Shown: positions 22,564 through 33,060, counted from the first letter of the stretch. The stretch is DNA of 64,000 bases from Agmasoma carcini (nom. nud.) (GCA_029232285.1 JAOXFI010000007.1:62001-126000); one strand, 5' to 3'. Notes: a model not told the origin generated them from the letters alone. Program-made: numbers and translations.

Positions 22564-23454
22564 ATGGCAGACTCATCAGATGATATTAGTATAGAATTGG
22601 ATATAGAACAACTTAAAGAGTTATATGAAAGTAAAGATACGGTTGAAAAACACAAGAAGATACTCAGTGTTAACCCTGATAATTATAATTCATGGAATTT
22701 CTTAAAGGAATACCTCAAAGATATGCCCGATGACGTTGTTGATCAGGTAAATTTAACACAAAATGCCATTTGTAACAATCCTAAAAGCTATGCCGTTTGG
22801 TATCACAGAAGATTTCTACTATCTAAAGTATTTAACCCGGTCTTTGAACAGAAAGCTTGTAAAATGTTGTTGAGTGTTGATCCTAGAAACTTCCATTGTT
22901 GGAATCATGGTTATAAATACAAAATACCGCTTATATATTCAATATCTAATCCATCATCATTACATTTTTATAATAAATTCAATCCTATTGACAGTATCTT
23001 TACTGATCCTGATGATGAAAGTTTATATATTTACTTTTTAAAGCACATGGAAAAAAATCGTTTTAGAAGTAATTTTTACATTCGTAAATATGAAAATTAT
23101 TTCACTATTGAATTTTTAAGACCATTTAAAGGAGAAATTGATGTTAATGACGAAATAATTAGAATTGATGTTCCTATTATTCATCTTAAACTGGATGTGG
23201 AGTTTAAAGGTACAATAAGTTTGAATAATATCAAATATAAGATGAAAGAGGATGTAGATTGTGAAATACATGATCAAATATTAAGTATTAATCCTAATTG
23301 CTTGAATGCACTTCGAAATAAGTTAAATTATACATCTGATATAAAAGAACGTAGAAATATTATAGATAAGCTTAAGGAATTGGATAAGATGAAGGAATTG
23401 TATTATGAGAGGTCAATTGATGACTATAGTCGTATCTATATAATTGATAAATAA
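22564..23454 (+). CDS. BET4: Protein prenyltransferase alpha subunit, Rab GGTase (BET4-like)
   Basis: 296 aa. PPTA repeats are clear in the N-terminal third: NPDNYNSWNF (37-46), NPKSYAVWYHRRFLL (72-86) and DPRNFHCWNH (106-115). A degenerate fourth, INPNCLNAL, lies near 244. The 'DPRNFHCW' wording is that of the type II geranylgeranyltransferase alpha chain rather than the shared farnesyltransferase/GGTase-I alpha. Between repeats 3 and 4 is a beta-rich stretch of about 60 residues (about 175-235), at a place where animal RabGGTA carries an Ig-like insert; whether the two are related is unknown. Its partner would be the BET2-like beta subunit and REP, modifying Rab C-termini in the cytosol. 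Shorter than most relatives, with fewer repeats. Alpha-subunit identity is strong; the Rab-type call is likely. Confidence 0.8.
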   Translation: MADSSDDISIELDIEQLKELYESKDTVEKHKKILSVNPDNYNSWNFLKEYLKDMPDDVVDQVNLTQNAICNNPKSYAVWYHRRFLLSKVFNPVFEQKACKMLLSVDPRNFHCWNHGYKYKIPLIYSISNPSSLHFYNKFNPIDSIFTDPDDESLYIYFLKHMEKNRFRSNFYIRKYENYFTIEFLRPFKGEIDVNDEIIRIDVPIIHLKLDVEFKGTISLNNIKYKMKEDVDCEIHDQILSINPNCLNALRNKLNYTSDIKERRNIIDKLKELDKMKELYYERSIDDYSRIYIIDK

Positions 23455-23489
23455 ATGATTACTTATAATGTTTTATATATATACGACTA

Positions 23490-23895
23490 TTTGATCACAG
23501 AGTGTTGATTGGAAACTTATTCACGTTGCTTACAGTGGATCAAAATAATTAACATTTACTTACAAAAGGACAAAACCGATACACCATGTAAAAACTATAA
23601 AAGGAATACATCAACTAGGATAGCAAACGTACACTTATCGTGTTTTGGTAAAAGGCATTTAAGAAATAATTGTTATGTCGTCTTAAATCATCTTAGATGA
23701 TGAGAGTAAGACGTTAAAGATACAATATTATAGGATCCGGATTTATTGCTTTACGCACACCAATTTCGATATCTCGAAGTGTTTTGTCTATCGACTACGA
23801 ACTAGTTTCACAGAGTGTACAGGGTTACAAAATCCCTACGGGCTTGCTCTAAAAGGGGACATTAATCTGTTCTTGTTATAGTAATTTAAAATTTA
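23490..23895 (-). repeat. Family A SINE-like element, copy 4
   Basis: Minus-strand copy running from the 3' block GTTGATTGGAAACTT (complement of TTTCCAATCAA) to the ACTATAAC block near 23880. Everything upstream of that block, including the ribozyme, is missing, so it is 5'-truncated, as expected of incomplete reverse transcription. Confidence 0.65.
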
Positions 23896-24254
23896 TTTCA
23901 TAGATCACACTCTAAAGTGGAGGGTTTGAATCATTTTATATCGGAAAGTAAAATTTTCACCAAAAAAATTATTGACTAACTTTTATTAAAAAAACTCATA
24001 CACGGCTAAAAAGAAAACATTTTATCTTTACATATTAATAAAGAAAACCTTTAAAAAAACAAATACAAAAACTTCAAATATAAATTGTGGGAATCAGAAA
24101 ACAATACTCATCACTTTTCAGACAGGGATAACATAAATCATCATTTTCCCAGGGTAAAATTTTTTAATTTTTTTATAGTTATTTTTTTTCTAGAAAAAAA
24201 TTATATAAAATTAATATTTGTTATAAGAAAATAAATGTATATAAATTTCATAAT

Positions 24255-24461
24255 AACTACATAACTAATCTGACTGACTGACTAACTAATCTGACTGACT
24301 GGCTAACTAATCTGACCATCTGACCATCTGACTAATCTGAATAATCTGACTAATCTGACCATCTGAATAATCTGACTAATCTGACCATCTGACCATCTGA
24401 CTAATCAGAATAATCTGACTAATCTGACTAACTAACTAATCTAACTAACTAATCTGATAGA
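24255..24461. repeat. Minisatellite, CTGACTAAT/CTGACCAT units
   Basis: About 20 irregular units of 8-9 bp (CTGACCAT, CTGACTAAT, CTGAATAAT, CTGACTGA). It is in the opposite orientation to the array at 25471-25628; the two bracket the uL29 gene. Confidence 0.9.
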
Positions 24462-24852
24462 CATATAATAAATAAATTATACTAAGTATATGTGTTATGA
24501 ATGATTAACTAAATTCAAAACGTTGTGGTTTTAAATAATTATAAATGAGTTAACTTAAAGTGCAGTATTTAAAATGTATACAATATCCAAACCATCATAT
24601 TTTGATTATAGATCACGACTTTAGATAAACGAAGCCAATATTTTAAATAAATCTAACCACACCAAATATTAATCCCATAGTTTTATATTTTGTACATAAA
24701 TATGATATTTAGAAAATAGTAAGTGAAAACAATAATAAAGCATGTTATACAGTCAATAACATCTAAATTATTAACTAAGACCATTAAATATGTTCTTCCA
24801 TAGCTCATATCACACCAGGTTCATACAATAATAAAAAACTTTAAATTTTTAT

Positions 24853-25215
24853 TTAAGGATTATAAGCAAAAATTTGTGAGCCAAATTTTCGTCTTAAGAT
24901 TCTTTGCTTCCTACTCATTAATCCCTTTTGTTTATCGGTGAGTTCTCTTCTTTCCTTTCTTGTCTTCTTTTCTCTTAATTCCTTTGGGATGTGCTTCTTA
25001 TTCTTGTACTCCTCAACCATTTCTTTAGTTCTTAACTCGTGAGCAATAGTGTTACATACTCTGATGTTTCTCTTTTGTAGCTTAATTGGGGCTCTATCAG
25101 CGTTGTGAGACTTAAGCGCCTGCACAGCTCTTGCCATTTCTGATTTACATTCCTCAATCTTGGTCTTAACCTGTTCAATGGACATTTGTCTTAGTTCTGA
25201 AGCAATTAATCTCAT
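24853..25215 (-). CDS. RPL35: Ribosomal protein uL29 (L35)
   Basis: 120 aa, normal length for eukaryotic L35. Recognisable stretches: RLIASELRQMS at the start, VQALKSHNADRAP, the uL29 signature KLQKRNIRVCNTIAHELR, and a very basic C-terminus with TDKQKGLMSRKQRILRRK. It binds LSU rRNA near the exit tunnel. The ATG at 25215 is chosen over the longer open frame to 25272: that extension is a low-complexity hydrophobic stretch (FYVFFFLRK) unlike any L35, and the ATG sits directly behind TTTTACCCA. The same AATTT(T)ACCCAATG context precedes eS10 at 62765, so this is probably a shared core initiation signal. The gene is framed by inverted minisatellites. Confidence 0.95.
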   Translation of the reverse strand: MRLIASELRQMSIEQVKTKIEECKSEMARAVQALKSHNADRAPIKLQKRNIRVCNTIAHELRTKEMVEEYKNKKHIPKELREKKTRKERRELTDKQKGLMSRKQRILRRKFGSQIFAYNP

Positions 25216-25229
25216 TGGGTAAAATTTTA
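25216..25229 (-). promoter_or_regulatory. AAATTT/CCC start-site motif of uL29
   Basis: On the complement, AAATTTTACCCA lies directly against the ATG, preceded by a second A/T tract AATTTTTTTAAAATTTT. The AAATTT-like and CCC-like elements resemble the initiation signals described upstream of microsporidian genes. The same string occurs at eS10. Confidence 0.55.
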
Positions 25230-25470
25230 AAAAAATTTTTCTTAAGAAAAAAAAGACGTAAAACATAAACAAAATTTAATATATTTTGTTAAAGTTAACT
25301 TATTATACTTCCTTCTTTATTGTAGACATTGGTATAGTTATTTATCATGCTTAGTAACACTCTTAGACATATTTTATGAGTAAATTAAAATATAATTTTA
25401 AAAGTATTAAATCAGCTAATGTTATATTAAGAATGGTTGTTGTATAACTTATGATGATATAAATTACATA

Positions 25471-25628
25471 TTTAGCCAGATTAGTCAGATTAGCCATGTC
25501 AAGGTTAGTTAATCAGATTAGTCAGATGGTCAGATTAGTCAGATGGTCAGATTAGTCAGATGGTCAGATGGTCAGATGGTCAGATGGTCAGATGGTCAGA
25601 TGGTCAGATTATCCAGATTAGACAGACC
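25471..25628. repeat. Minisatellite, GATGGTCA/GATTAGTCA units
   Basis: Units of 8-9 bp, ending in a run of about seven near-perfect GATGGTCA units. The unit is the reverse complement of that at 24255-24461 (TGACCATC), so the two arrays form long imperfect inverted repeats about 1 kb apart. Confidence 0.9.
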
Positions 25629-25694
25629 TTTAATCAACATAATATTTATAATTATTGATCACAAAATATTTAGAATTAAAATCAAATAATACAC

Positions 25695-27530
25695 TTAAAA
25701 ATACAAACAAAATTTTATTTTTGATTGTTCCCGAACAACAAATTTATATTTGCTGCTTGATTCGTGTTTATATTCTTTAGTTGATAATTTATAATATTCA
25801 AAGTAAATAAAGATGGAATTAAGCACAACATCAACTTCAAAATAGTTATCAATGCATCCAAGTATGTTTTCTACTGATACTAAATCATTAATCATGTTTT
25901 TATACTCAAAATAGGTAAAATCTTCACATTTTTCACATTTAGGTTTTTTTTCTAAATAATTACAAGGACAACTATTGTAGACATAAATTTCACTTTCTAA
26001 TTCGAAATTAAATCTTCTTATTTTCATCCCACTTAACCCTAAAACCCTGCTATTGTTCCTAAATCTCATGAATATGTCCTCATTCACTATATCTTTATCA
26101 TTAATAACACCATCAAACAGTAATATCCATATTTTTATAGGATCTTCATTCTTTATATTACATCTAGGCAAAAATTTAATATTAAAGTCTAAATCATAAA
26201 TATAATTTGATTTGTATGTTGTAAAATTCTTTAAATAGATACTTTCATAAGGAAGCAAGTCAATATTGCTGTCTAATTTATATGTGACATGATCAATTAA
26301 TGTTTTTACTTCATAGTTAGCATATTCGATGATTTTAAAAGCTTTAAATCTCTTTCTTTTATATATTTTGATGAATGGTCTTTTTTTATCAGATTTTTTG
26401 ATTTCCCCATATTTCTCATTAAGAAACAACATATAATCATCTATGGATTGATATACAAGCTCTGATATTGAATCATACACTATTCCCTTCACATCCTTAA
26501 GGCTATATAAATCCTTTTCTTTAATTCCTACCAAACATCCTAAAAAGCCATCAAATAAATATTTATATTCTTTAGAATATTCACTGATTACAATCCCTGA
26601 AAATTCAAAAGGATGCATCTTACATTGGAACTTGTAAATAGTGGAGAATGTTCCATTTATTATAAAAATATTCTTAGCTATGTTAAAGCTTAATAAAAAG
26701 CTAGGAAAAACACTTAAATTGCAATCTATTACAACATCATCAATTAATAAATTGTTTCCTTTTGTTATATAAAATTTATTATTGTTAAGGAATGGAATAT
26801 TAAGTAATTTTTCAGTTAAGCCAAAGTTATATAAATTTATTGTACAGTAAAATGAATTTGTAAAAATAACGGTAATTTCGTTGTTAATTGTGTAGAATGT
26901 TAGAAATATTGAGTTTTCACTGTTTATACAGAAATTTTTGATGCTTTGATCAGTAAAATCAAAGTTTTTGATGCAAGCGTGGGCTATGGGATGTAGTTTT
27001 CTATTACCAAGCTCTTCTACGACATGAAATTCCACATTTACCTCTTCTTTTGATCTGTAAAGTAAATTTGCATCTATTGATTCTATGTCATTTAGTTCTT
27101 GATTAGATTTTATGATATTTTCATATAAAGAACTGTCAAGTTCAAGTATTTGATCAAAGTTAAGGTATAATTGTTTGTTTTTTGACATAAATTTATATAA
27201 GATGTTTGATTTAGGCTCAAATGTTATATTTTCTGGTATGACACCATCATACCTGATTAAAAGTAAGACTTTCTCTTCAATAATGATAGAATCAACACCA
27301 AGTATGTAACTTTTAGATGGTACGAAGTCATAATCAAATAGAAATTTTTGATTTCCCTTCATATAAGTCAAAATGTTTGAATTATGAATAAAAATCTTAG
27401 AATCTTTAAAAACGACGTTTATATCATCAAATATGATGTTTTTTCTAACATATTTGATGGTTTTGATGTATTTTTTGTCATTTTTAGATGTTTTCCTGTA
27501 TTTACAAATAGCCTCTATAAAATATTTCAT
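25695..27530 (-). CDS. Hypothetical protein, 611 aa
   Basis: Not recognised. A single long frame with the house codon usage (Lys, Ile, Asn, Phe, Tyr-rich), so almost certainly real. There is no signal peptide or clear membrane span. Much of the sequence alternates short hydrophobic and polar stretches as in all-beta proteins (for example NSIFLTFYTINNEITVIFTN and NIFIINGTFSTIYKF), which could be propeller-like, but no repeat motif such as GH/WD is visible. A cysteine cluster CPCNYLEKKPKCEKC near 537-551 could bind zinc. The phrase YVYNSC before it recalls YLIYNSC in the unknown protein at 37509-38468. The start is the only ATG near the 5' end. It is bordered downstream by a minisatellite. Confidence 0.7.
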   Translation of the reverse strand: MKYFIEAICKYRKTSKNDKKYIKTIKYVRKNIIFDDINVVFKDSKIFIHNSNILTYMKGNQKFLFDYDFVPSKSYILGVDSIIIEEKVLLLIRYDGVIPENITFEPKSNILYKFMSKNKQLYLNFDQILELDSSLYENIIKSNQELNDIESIDANLLYRSKEEVNVEFHVVEELGNRKLHPIAHACIKNFDFTDQSIKNFCINSENSIFLTFYTINNEITVIFTNSFYCTINLYNFGLTEKLLNIPFLNNNKFYITKGNNLLIDDVVIDCNLSVFPSFLLSFNIAKNIFIINGTFSTIYKFQCKMHPFEFSGIVISEYSKEYKYLFDGFLGCLVGIKEKDLYSLKDVKGIVYDSISELVYQSIDDYMLFLNEKYGEIKKSDKKRPFIKIYKRKRFKAFKIIEYANYEVKTLIDHVTYKLDSNIDLLPYESIYLKNFTTYKSNYIYDLDFNIKFLPRCNIKNEDPIKIWILLFDGVINDKDIVNEDIFMRFRNNSRVLGLSGMKIRRFNFELESEIYVYNSCPCNYLEKKPKCEKCEDFTYFEYKNMINDLVSVENILGCIDNYFEVDVVLNSIFIYFEYYKLSTKEYKHESSSKYKFVVREQSKIKFCLYF

Positions 27531-28239
27531 ATGGATGGTTAGTATAAATAAATAAAAATATATTTAGGTTTGATATTAGAAAGAATGATAAATGATATAA
27601 ATGGTGAATTATTATATTATAAGCTTTTAAATATAAATCAATGCTTGTATATACACGTAATTTATGAATATCACAATTATCAGAAATGATTGAAATATGT
27701 CAGTTAATCAATGACCAGAAATATTAATAAATATTTATGTATATAAAACATAGCAATTTGCTATATCATACACTATAAATGATTTGTTTAATTATATGTG
27801 CCTTTATAAGCTTAAATAACGCAATAACCGCTAATCCGACATACGTTCATCACTATAAATTAAAAATTATTAAATAAAAAAATTGATAATTTATAAATAT
27901 TTAGATAAATCGTCTTATACAAATATAAAACATAGATCATACACAAATTATGCTTATATGTACGTATTACATATTTAAACACCAATTATTGATAAATAAT
28001 ACACTCCTTAATGCTAAACAACCATTTCCAATATCAATAAAACATATATAAAATAATTAAACAATATTTAATTATTTATTTGTCCCCTTTTCTGTAAAAA
28101 TTTTGACTTTTATTAAAAATTTTCAAATTTACAAACAAAAAACAAAAACATAATATTTGTTTCTCTTCAATCAATCTCGTTTTACTTGATATTTTCTATT
28201 TTGCAGATTTGCTATTTTTTTTTCTTTTCACAAACCCAT
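27531..28239. other. Divergent upstream region of the 611-aa gene and TBP
   Basis: 709 bp without a gene; no element I can support beyond A/T tracts. Confidence 0.4.
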
Positions 28240-28830
28240 ATGGACACGCCAGACGTAGGAGTGCAAACTGAGACACCAACTCAAAAGTCTGGAATCACTC
28301 CAATCATACAAAACGTAGTTGCTACAGTCAACCTTGTATGCAAACTAGATCTTAAAAGCATCGCACTCAGAGCTAGAAACGCTGAATACAATCCAAAAAG
28401 ATTTGCTGCTGTAATCATGAGGATAAGAGACCCTAAAACTACAGCCTTGATCTTTGCATCTGGTAAAATGGTCATAACAGGTGCTAAGAGCGAAAATGCA
28501 AGTAAATTAGCTGCCCAGAGATTTGCTAAAATTATATCAAAACTTGGATTTAAAGCTGAGTTCAAAGAATTCAAAATTCAAAATATAGTTGCATCATGTG
28601 ACATTAGATTTAGTATTAAGCTTGAGAACTTGGCACATGCGCATAACACGTATTGCAGTTACGAGCCTGAGCTGTTTCCAGGTCTTATCTATAGAATGGT
28701 GCGTCCTAAGATTGTTCTTTTAGTGTTTGTTAGTGGAAAAATCGTTCTAACAGGTGCGAAAAGGAGGGAGGACATCTTCTTAGCATTTGAAAATATATAT
28801 CCGGTGTTGTCTCAGTTCAAGAAAGTATAG
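28240..28830 (+). CDS. TBP: TATA-box-binding protein
   Basis: 196 aa: a short N-terminal tail (about 25 aa) then the two-fold saddle. Repeat 1 opens NVVATVNL, with [35 protein letters not shown]. Repeat 2 opens NIVASCDI, with [33 protein letters not shown]. These are near-consensus for TBP, including the Phe/Leu positions that kink DNA and the FxSGKxxxTGAK strand in both halves. It nucleates TFIID, TFIIIB and SL1-type complexes. The ATG at 28240 (MDTPDVG) is chosen; the open frame upstream reads through a T-rich leader with no family similarity. Full length apart from the short N-terminus, normal in microsporidia. Confidence 0.96.
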   Translation: MDTPDVGVQTETPTQKSGITPIIQNVVATVNLVCKLDLKSIALRARNAEYNPKRFAAVIMRIRDPKTTALIFASGKMVITGAKSENASKLAAQRFAKIISKLGFKAEFKEFKIQNIVASCDIRFSIKLENLAHAHNTYCSYEPELFPGLIYRMVRPKIVLLVFVSGKIVLTGAKRREDIFLAFENIYPVLSQFKKV

Positions 28831-29070
28831 AAAAATAAAATCTTTTAATTGCAGATAAAATTGTTCATTTTATGTGCCTTGGTGTGGGGGTACCTAGAAA
28901 TTAAAATTTTATAAAATCAAATAGAATATGATGATATATGTGTGAGTTATTGTATATAATCAGTTTATGAACTAGACGATAGTTGTATATTGATGTATGA
29001 TGATGGGGATTTTCATTATGACAACAATCAATATTGTTATATCTTCGGGTGTAAATGAAAGTTAGTCAAT
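28831..29070. other. Short intergenic stretch
   Basis: Between the TBP stop and the family A insertion; nothing seen. Confidence 0.4.
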
Positions 29071-29083
29071 TTATATGGGATTG

Positions 29084-29669
29084 GTTCTGTGATGAGTCCA
29101 GACCTCCACGTGGTAACGTTGGAAACAACGGCTAATTGAGTTATAACAGGTCAAGGCCTGCCAAGGGCTAAAGCATGGCCGTGGAGGATACGGATGACCT
29201 TGTTCACTCTGGAAAATTGGTTTGCGGTCGATAGACAGACACCTCTTCTCCATTGCAGGAAAGTATCACTTGCAAGATATAAGCTGGTTGGTGTGCGTAA
29301 TAGCACTAAGCCTAGCTTACAATATAAAATTGGTGTCTTTAAAGTCTTACTGTCACCGTCTAAGATGGGTTAAGATAGCATGACAATCAATTTTTTCTAC
29401 TACCTTTTACCAAAGCACGATTAGTATATGGTCATCAATATTTGTTTTCGTCCTTTCTATATTTTAATATTTTGTTTGATTTAGGAGTTTTTACATGCTG
29501 GTTCAGCTTTTCCCCTATGGTAAGTTTATTGATAATTAAGATTTTTTGTAGAAAACGTGAATATTAGCGGGGAGGTTTCCAATCAATACTACTTTGTGCT
29601 GTTTGTGTTTTTCTTTTTTCATATTTTTGCCTAAGCAAGCATATTAGACAAATAAACCATTTATTATTA
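29084..29669 (+). repeat. Family A SINE-like element, copy 5
   Basis: About 586 bp, well preserved. Its 5' end aligns base for base with that of the copy at 50334 (GTTCTGTGATGAG against GCTCTGCGAAGAG). The 3' end is a (TTA)n tail at about 29661-29672. TTATATGGG occurs at 29071-29079 and again at 29670-29678, the probable target-site duplication (longer with mismatches). Versus 50334, ten bases are missing between two TGGT repeats in the ribozyme region, removing the P1 3' strand, so this ribozyme cannot form. P4 here is CGTTG-GAAA-CAACG. A second hairpin GTGC-GTAATA-GCAC lies at 29293-29306. Confidence 0.85.
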
Positions 29670-30052
29670 TTATATGGGGTGAGCAGTTTATTCAATGTCT
29701 GATAAATTGAACTTATTTCGTCTAATGTTAGTTAGTAGATTTTTCTGGGGTGGCTGTGATATATTTATCTTCTAATATATTGAACTTGTTATGTCTAGTG
29801 AGGTTATGTTTAATATTCAGCTTTGGTTTATCTTGTTAAGGGTTATGTTATTTATACTCGTGTCAAGTGAGAATATTAACGGAATGTTAGAAATTTTGTG
29901 ATAAATAATATTGATGTCACGTGTCTATAAACTTATCCAATTGTGTTTATATTTTGTATAAGTTTTTTTAATATTTTTATTATGTCCAGCACAAAATTAT
30001 TAAACAAAAGATGACACTTAATAAACATATTCAATTTATGTATAAAAATAAG

Positions 30053-30200
30053 TGTATAACTAACTATATCATATCTACGTGTATAACTAACTAACTATAT
30101 CATATCTACGTGTATAACTTACTAACTATATCATTTTTTAATGTATAACTAACTAATATCATATTTAAGTATTATACCATCAAATATCATATTTAAATAT
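30053..30200. repeat. Degenerate tandem repeat, about 27-32 bp
   Basis: About five units of the form GTGTATAACTAACTA..TATCATATCTAC, drifting to TATCATATTTAA at the right end. Confidence 0.75.
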
Positions 30201-30465
30201 TACTAAACCACTATAATATGCAAAAATAATTCATTTTTATTAATTATCTAATATTTTCCAATCATTCCACTGATATTTCTTACTTTTTAGCTTTCCACAT
30301 ATATCAATTTCATATACACCAAAATAATACCAAATTTAACTCATATTGAATACATCTGAGCTAAATAACCACTTATCATACATTAAATTAATATAAAACT
30401 GTTTATCATTACAAATACAAGCTTTAAACATTCTTTTATATAATTTACCTTTAAAAAATTAAACC
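30201..30465. other. Upstream region of aminopeptidase P
   Basis: AT-rich, no specific signal identified. Confidence 0.35.
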
Positions 30466-32091
30466 ATGTCGCAAACAAAAAATAAATATTTAGATAAAGT
30501 CAAAGAAGTAATATCAAAACATGAAATAGATGCTTACATCGTAAGTATTGGTGATAAACACTTAAATGAAACCATATCTGAAGAAAACAATGCTGTCAAG
30601 GTTCTTACCAGCTTCACAGGTTCAAATGGTATAGCTATAGTAACAAATGATAAAAATTATTTACTAACTGATCCAAGATATTTCGTTCAAGTAGAAAGAG
30701 AATGTGAAAATTTTCATCTTTTAAAAAACACTGAACATAAATTAGAACATTTTTTATTAGAAAATAATTTAAAAAAAGTGTGTTTTGATTTTTCAATATT
30801 TTCATATAAAAACATTTCCAAATTTGATAATCTTGAATTAAAAAATATTTCAATTAAAGAATTCTGGTTTGATAAGCCTAAAGAAAATTTAAATAGTAAA
30901 ATTTTTAATATTAAAGGGGAAACCAATAAAATTGATAAAGTAAAGCATATAATCAAAGATAAATGGTTGTTAGTGTCTGAGCTTGATACAATAGCTTGGA
31001 TTTTAAACTTAAGGGGTTTGGATATTGATTATTGTATGGTTTTTTACTCTTATTTAATAATAAATAAGGATGATCTTATATTATTTACTGATCATAACAT
31101 AAAAAATATTAATACAAGACCATATAGTGAGTTTGAGGATTATTTAATATCAAATAAAGATGAATCATACGTTATATCTGGTGGATGTAACTATTTTATT
31201 GGTAGTATGTTGGCTAATAAAGAATTTACAAATGAAATCAAAATTTTACAAAGTATAAAAAATGATGAAGAAATTGAAAATTTTAAAAAGGCAAACATTA
31301 TTGATGGAATTGCTTTATGTAAATTATATGAATGGATTATTGAATCTGAAAATATATCTGAAAAGGATGTATCTGAAAAGCTAAAGATGTTGAAGAGGGA
31401 GAATGATGAATTTATTACTGAAAGCTTTCCTACAATAGCATCTGCTGGTTCTAATGGTCCTGAAATTCATCATGGAGTCTCTGATAAGATAATTAGCAAT
31501 GATGAACTTTTAATAATTGATTCTGGTTCACAATATTTATTTGCCACTACTGATATTACACGTACAATAATAAGAAAACCTGATCAAAAACAAAAAGAAA
31601 TATATACAATTGTGTTAAAATCTTCAATTGCTGGTCGTATGTATGTTAATAGAAGAATTATTGAGAAAGATGTTGATATGAAATGTAGAAATGTTATGAA
31701 ATCAAAAGGTTTTGATTATGCTACAGCAACAGGTCATGGAATTGGTATGGCAAATAATGTACATGAACTGCCACCAATAATTAGTTTTAGATCAGAGAAT
31801 GAAGTTGTTAATAATCAAGTGTTTAGTATTGAGCCAGGTTATTATAATGACTATGGTGTTAGGATTGAAGATGCTGTGTATGTTGAAGAGAAGAAAGATG
31901 GTATGAAATGTATAGTCAATCTTAGTTATATACCTTTACATTTAAGTCTTATTGATATTACAATGTTATCAAAAGATGAGATTGATTATATTAATGAGTA
32001 TAGCTATAAAACTAGGGAATATTTATTACCGCATCTAAAGGATGGCAAGGGTTATAAATATTTGATAGATAATACAAAAGCTATTAAATAA
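30466..32091 (+). CDS. Xaa-Pro aminopeptidase (aminopeptidase P, M24B)
   Basis: 541 aa. The C-terminal pita-bread metallopeptidase domain has all five metal ligands: Asp352 (IDSG), Asp363 (TTDITRT), His424 (GHGIGM), Glu456 (SIEPGYY) and Glu468 (RIEDA). Other aminopeptidase P marks are GPEIHHG (331-337) and NNVHELPP (430-437). The N-terminal half carries the two creatinase-like domains, with FTGSNGIAIVT (50-60) and LLTDPRY (66-72). No signal peptide, so cytosolic. It removes N-terminal residues preceding proline and would complete peptide degradation. Length matches the roughly 600-aa cytosolic XPNPEP1 group, slightly short. Start ATG in AAACCATGT context. Very sure of family and activity. Confidence 0.95.
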   Translation: MSQTKNKYLDKVKEVISKHEIDAYIVSIGDKHLNETISEENNAVKVLTSFTGSNGIAIVTNDKNYLLTDPRYFVQVERECENFHLLKNTEHKLEHFLLENNLKKVCFDFSIFSYKNISKFDNLELKNISIKEFWFDKPKENLNSKIFNIKGETNKIDKVKHIIKDKWLLVSELDTIAWILNLRGLDIDYCMVFYSYLIINKDDLILFTDHNIKNINTRPYSEFEDYLISNKDESYVISGGCNYFIGSMLANKEFTNEIKILQSIKNDEEIENFKKANIIDGIALCKLYEWIIESENISEKDVSEKLKMLKRENDEFITESFPTIASAGSNGPEIHHGVSDKIISNDELLIIDSGSQYLFATTDITRTIIRKPDQKQKEIYTIVLKSSIAGRMYVNRRIIEKDVDMKCRNVMKSKGFDYATATGHGIGMANNVHELPPIISFRSENEVVNNQVFSIEPGYYNDYGVRIEDAVYVEEKKDGMKCIVNLSYIPLHLSLIDITMLSKDEIDYINEYSYKTREYLLPHLKDGKGYKYLIDNTKAIK

Positions 32092-32334
32092 ACAAAGTTA
32101 AAAATGTTTTCTATTTAAAAGATTGGATATGATAAATCAGTAGGGTTGTGTTTTGCGATCTGAGTAATTGTTGCTTATGTGATTGTGTTTTAAATATATA
32201 TTTAAGTATGAAGTAAAATATAAGCACTTTATATCATAATGTTATATTTAATTTATTATATAGTAAAATATAAGAATTTTATATCATAATATAAACTCTT
32301 TTAATAAGTTTTTAAATATAAATAATTACCCTAA
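32092..32334. other. Intergenic with short direct repeat
   Basis: A stretch TATAAG..TTTATATCATAAT occurs twice (about 32219-32245 and 32268-32292). No gene. Confidence 0.4.
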
Positions 32335-33060
32335 TAGGTAAACATGATTATGAATTCGACAAAAGTGGAATTTTTATGGGGGTTCAATACGCGAAATCAG
32401 TGTAAAAACCGGCTAAAGAGATCTACAGTGTAAAAATATTAGAATGATGAGGAAGAAAACAATTGATATCAGTAATATAAATAAAATTGAATGATCAACA
32501 AAACTCTTACATCACATGTTGAAACAATTAAAAATGATTGAAGGCGAATCAAGTATGAGTGTCTGTGATTAAAATAACATTTGATGTGTTTTTTCTTCTT
32601 CTAAGCCAAAATTATCAAATTTGTAAATAATTTATAAACTAAGAATTGCAAAACTACTTAATTGATGCTATTTTTCCTAATAAAGTATCTTTAACGTTTA
32701 TAATGATTCTAAGAGACAAAAAGTGTAGTTGAAGGAAAAGTTTAACGCATACAAATGAAACTGTTAAATTTGGTAAAAAGAAAATATTTGTTTAAGGTTT
32801 TAAATAAATCCTAAATGTATTTTTTAAATATTGAGTAATGATTTGAATTTTCGCCCGTGCCTATTTAAATTTCAACAAGAAATGATATAAATAAAAAAAA
32901 GAAACATCAGAATATAAACGTTGAGGTTTTAGAATGGCATTAACAGTCCAGATCCATCTATAGAACATCTACGGGTTTATTTGAATCAAAAATTAAGAAA
33001 TGTTGTTTTTGAAAACGTAATACAAATTGATAAAAGCGATCTAATATCGGTACTGTGATA
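32335..33060 (+). pseudogene. Tc1-like transposase relic, second copy of the 15451 family
   Basis: Strong nucleotide similarity to the start of the transposase at 15681 (GGTAAACATG, GAATTCGACAAA, TCAATACGCGAAATCA) and to its later blocks (TGTTAAATTTGGTAA, AAGAAAATATTT, AATTAAGAAATGTTG). Shorter through internal deletions; no terminal repeats recognised. Confidence 0.7.

Noticed and set aside
25216..25272. N-terminal extension of uL29
   Set aside because: Hydrophobic low-complexity residues absent from the family; the internal ATG sits behind the start motif shared with eS10.
24255..25628. CRISPR-like array
   Set aside because: Units of 8-9 bp are contiguous without spacers; a minisatellite in a eukaryotic genome.
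29084..29130. Hammerhead ribozyme (GATGAG ... GGAAAC) in the family A copy
   Set aside because: GAAA is simply the loop of a perfect hairpin in this copy and is replaced in the 50334 copy; no NUH cleavage helix.
29265..29285. Group I intron S-element (AAGATATA)
   Set aside because: No P, Q or matching R element with P7 pairing, and the unit behaves as a retroelement.
29290..29310. LSU rRNA fragment (GCGTAATAGC)
   Set aside because: Only ten bases match; explained by a small conserved hairpin of the repeat.
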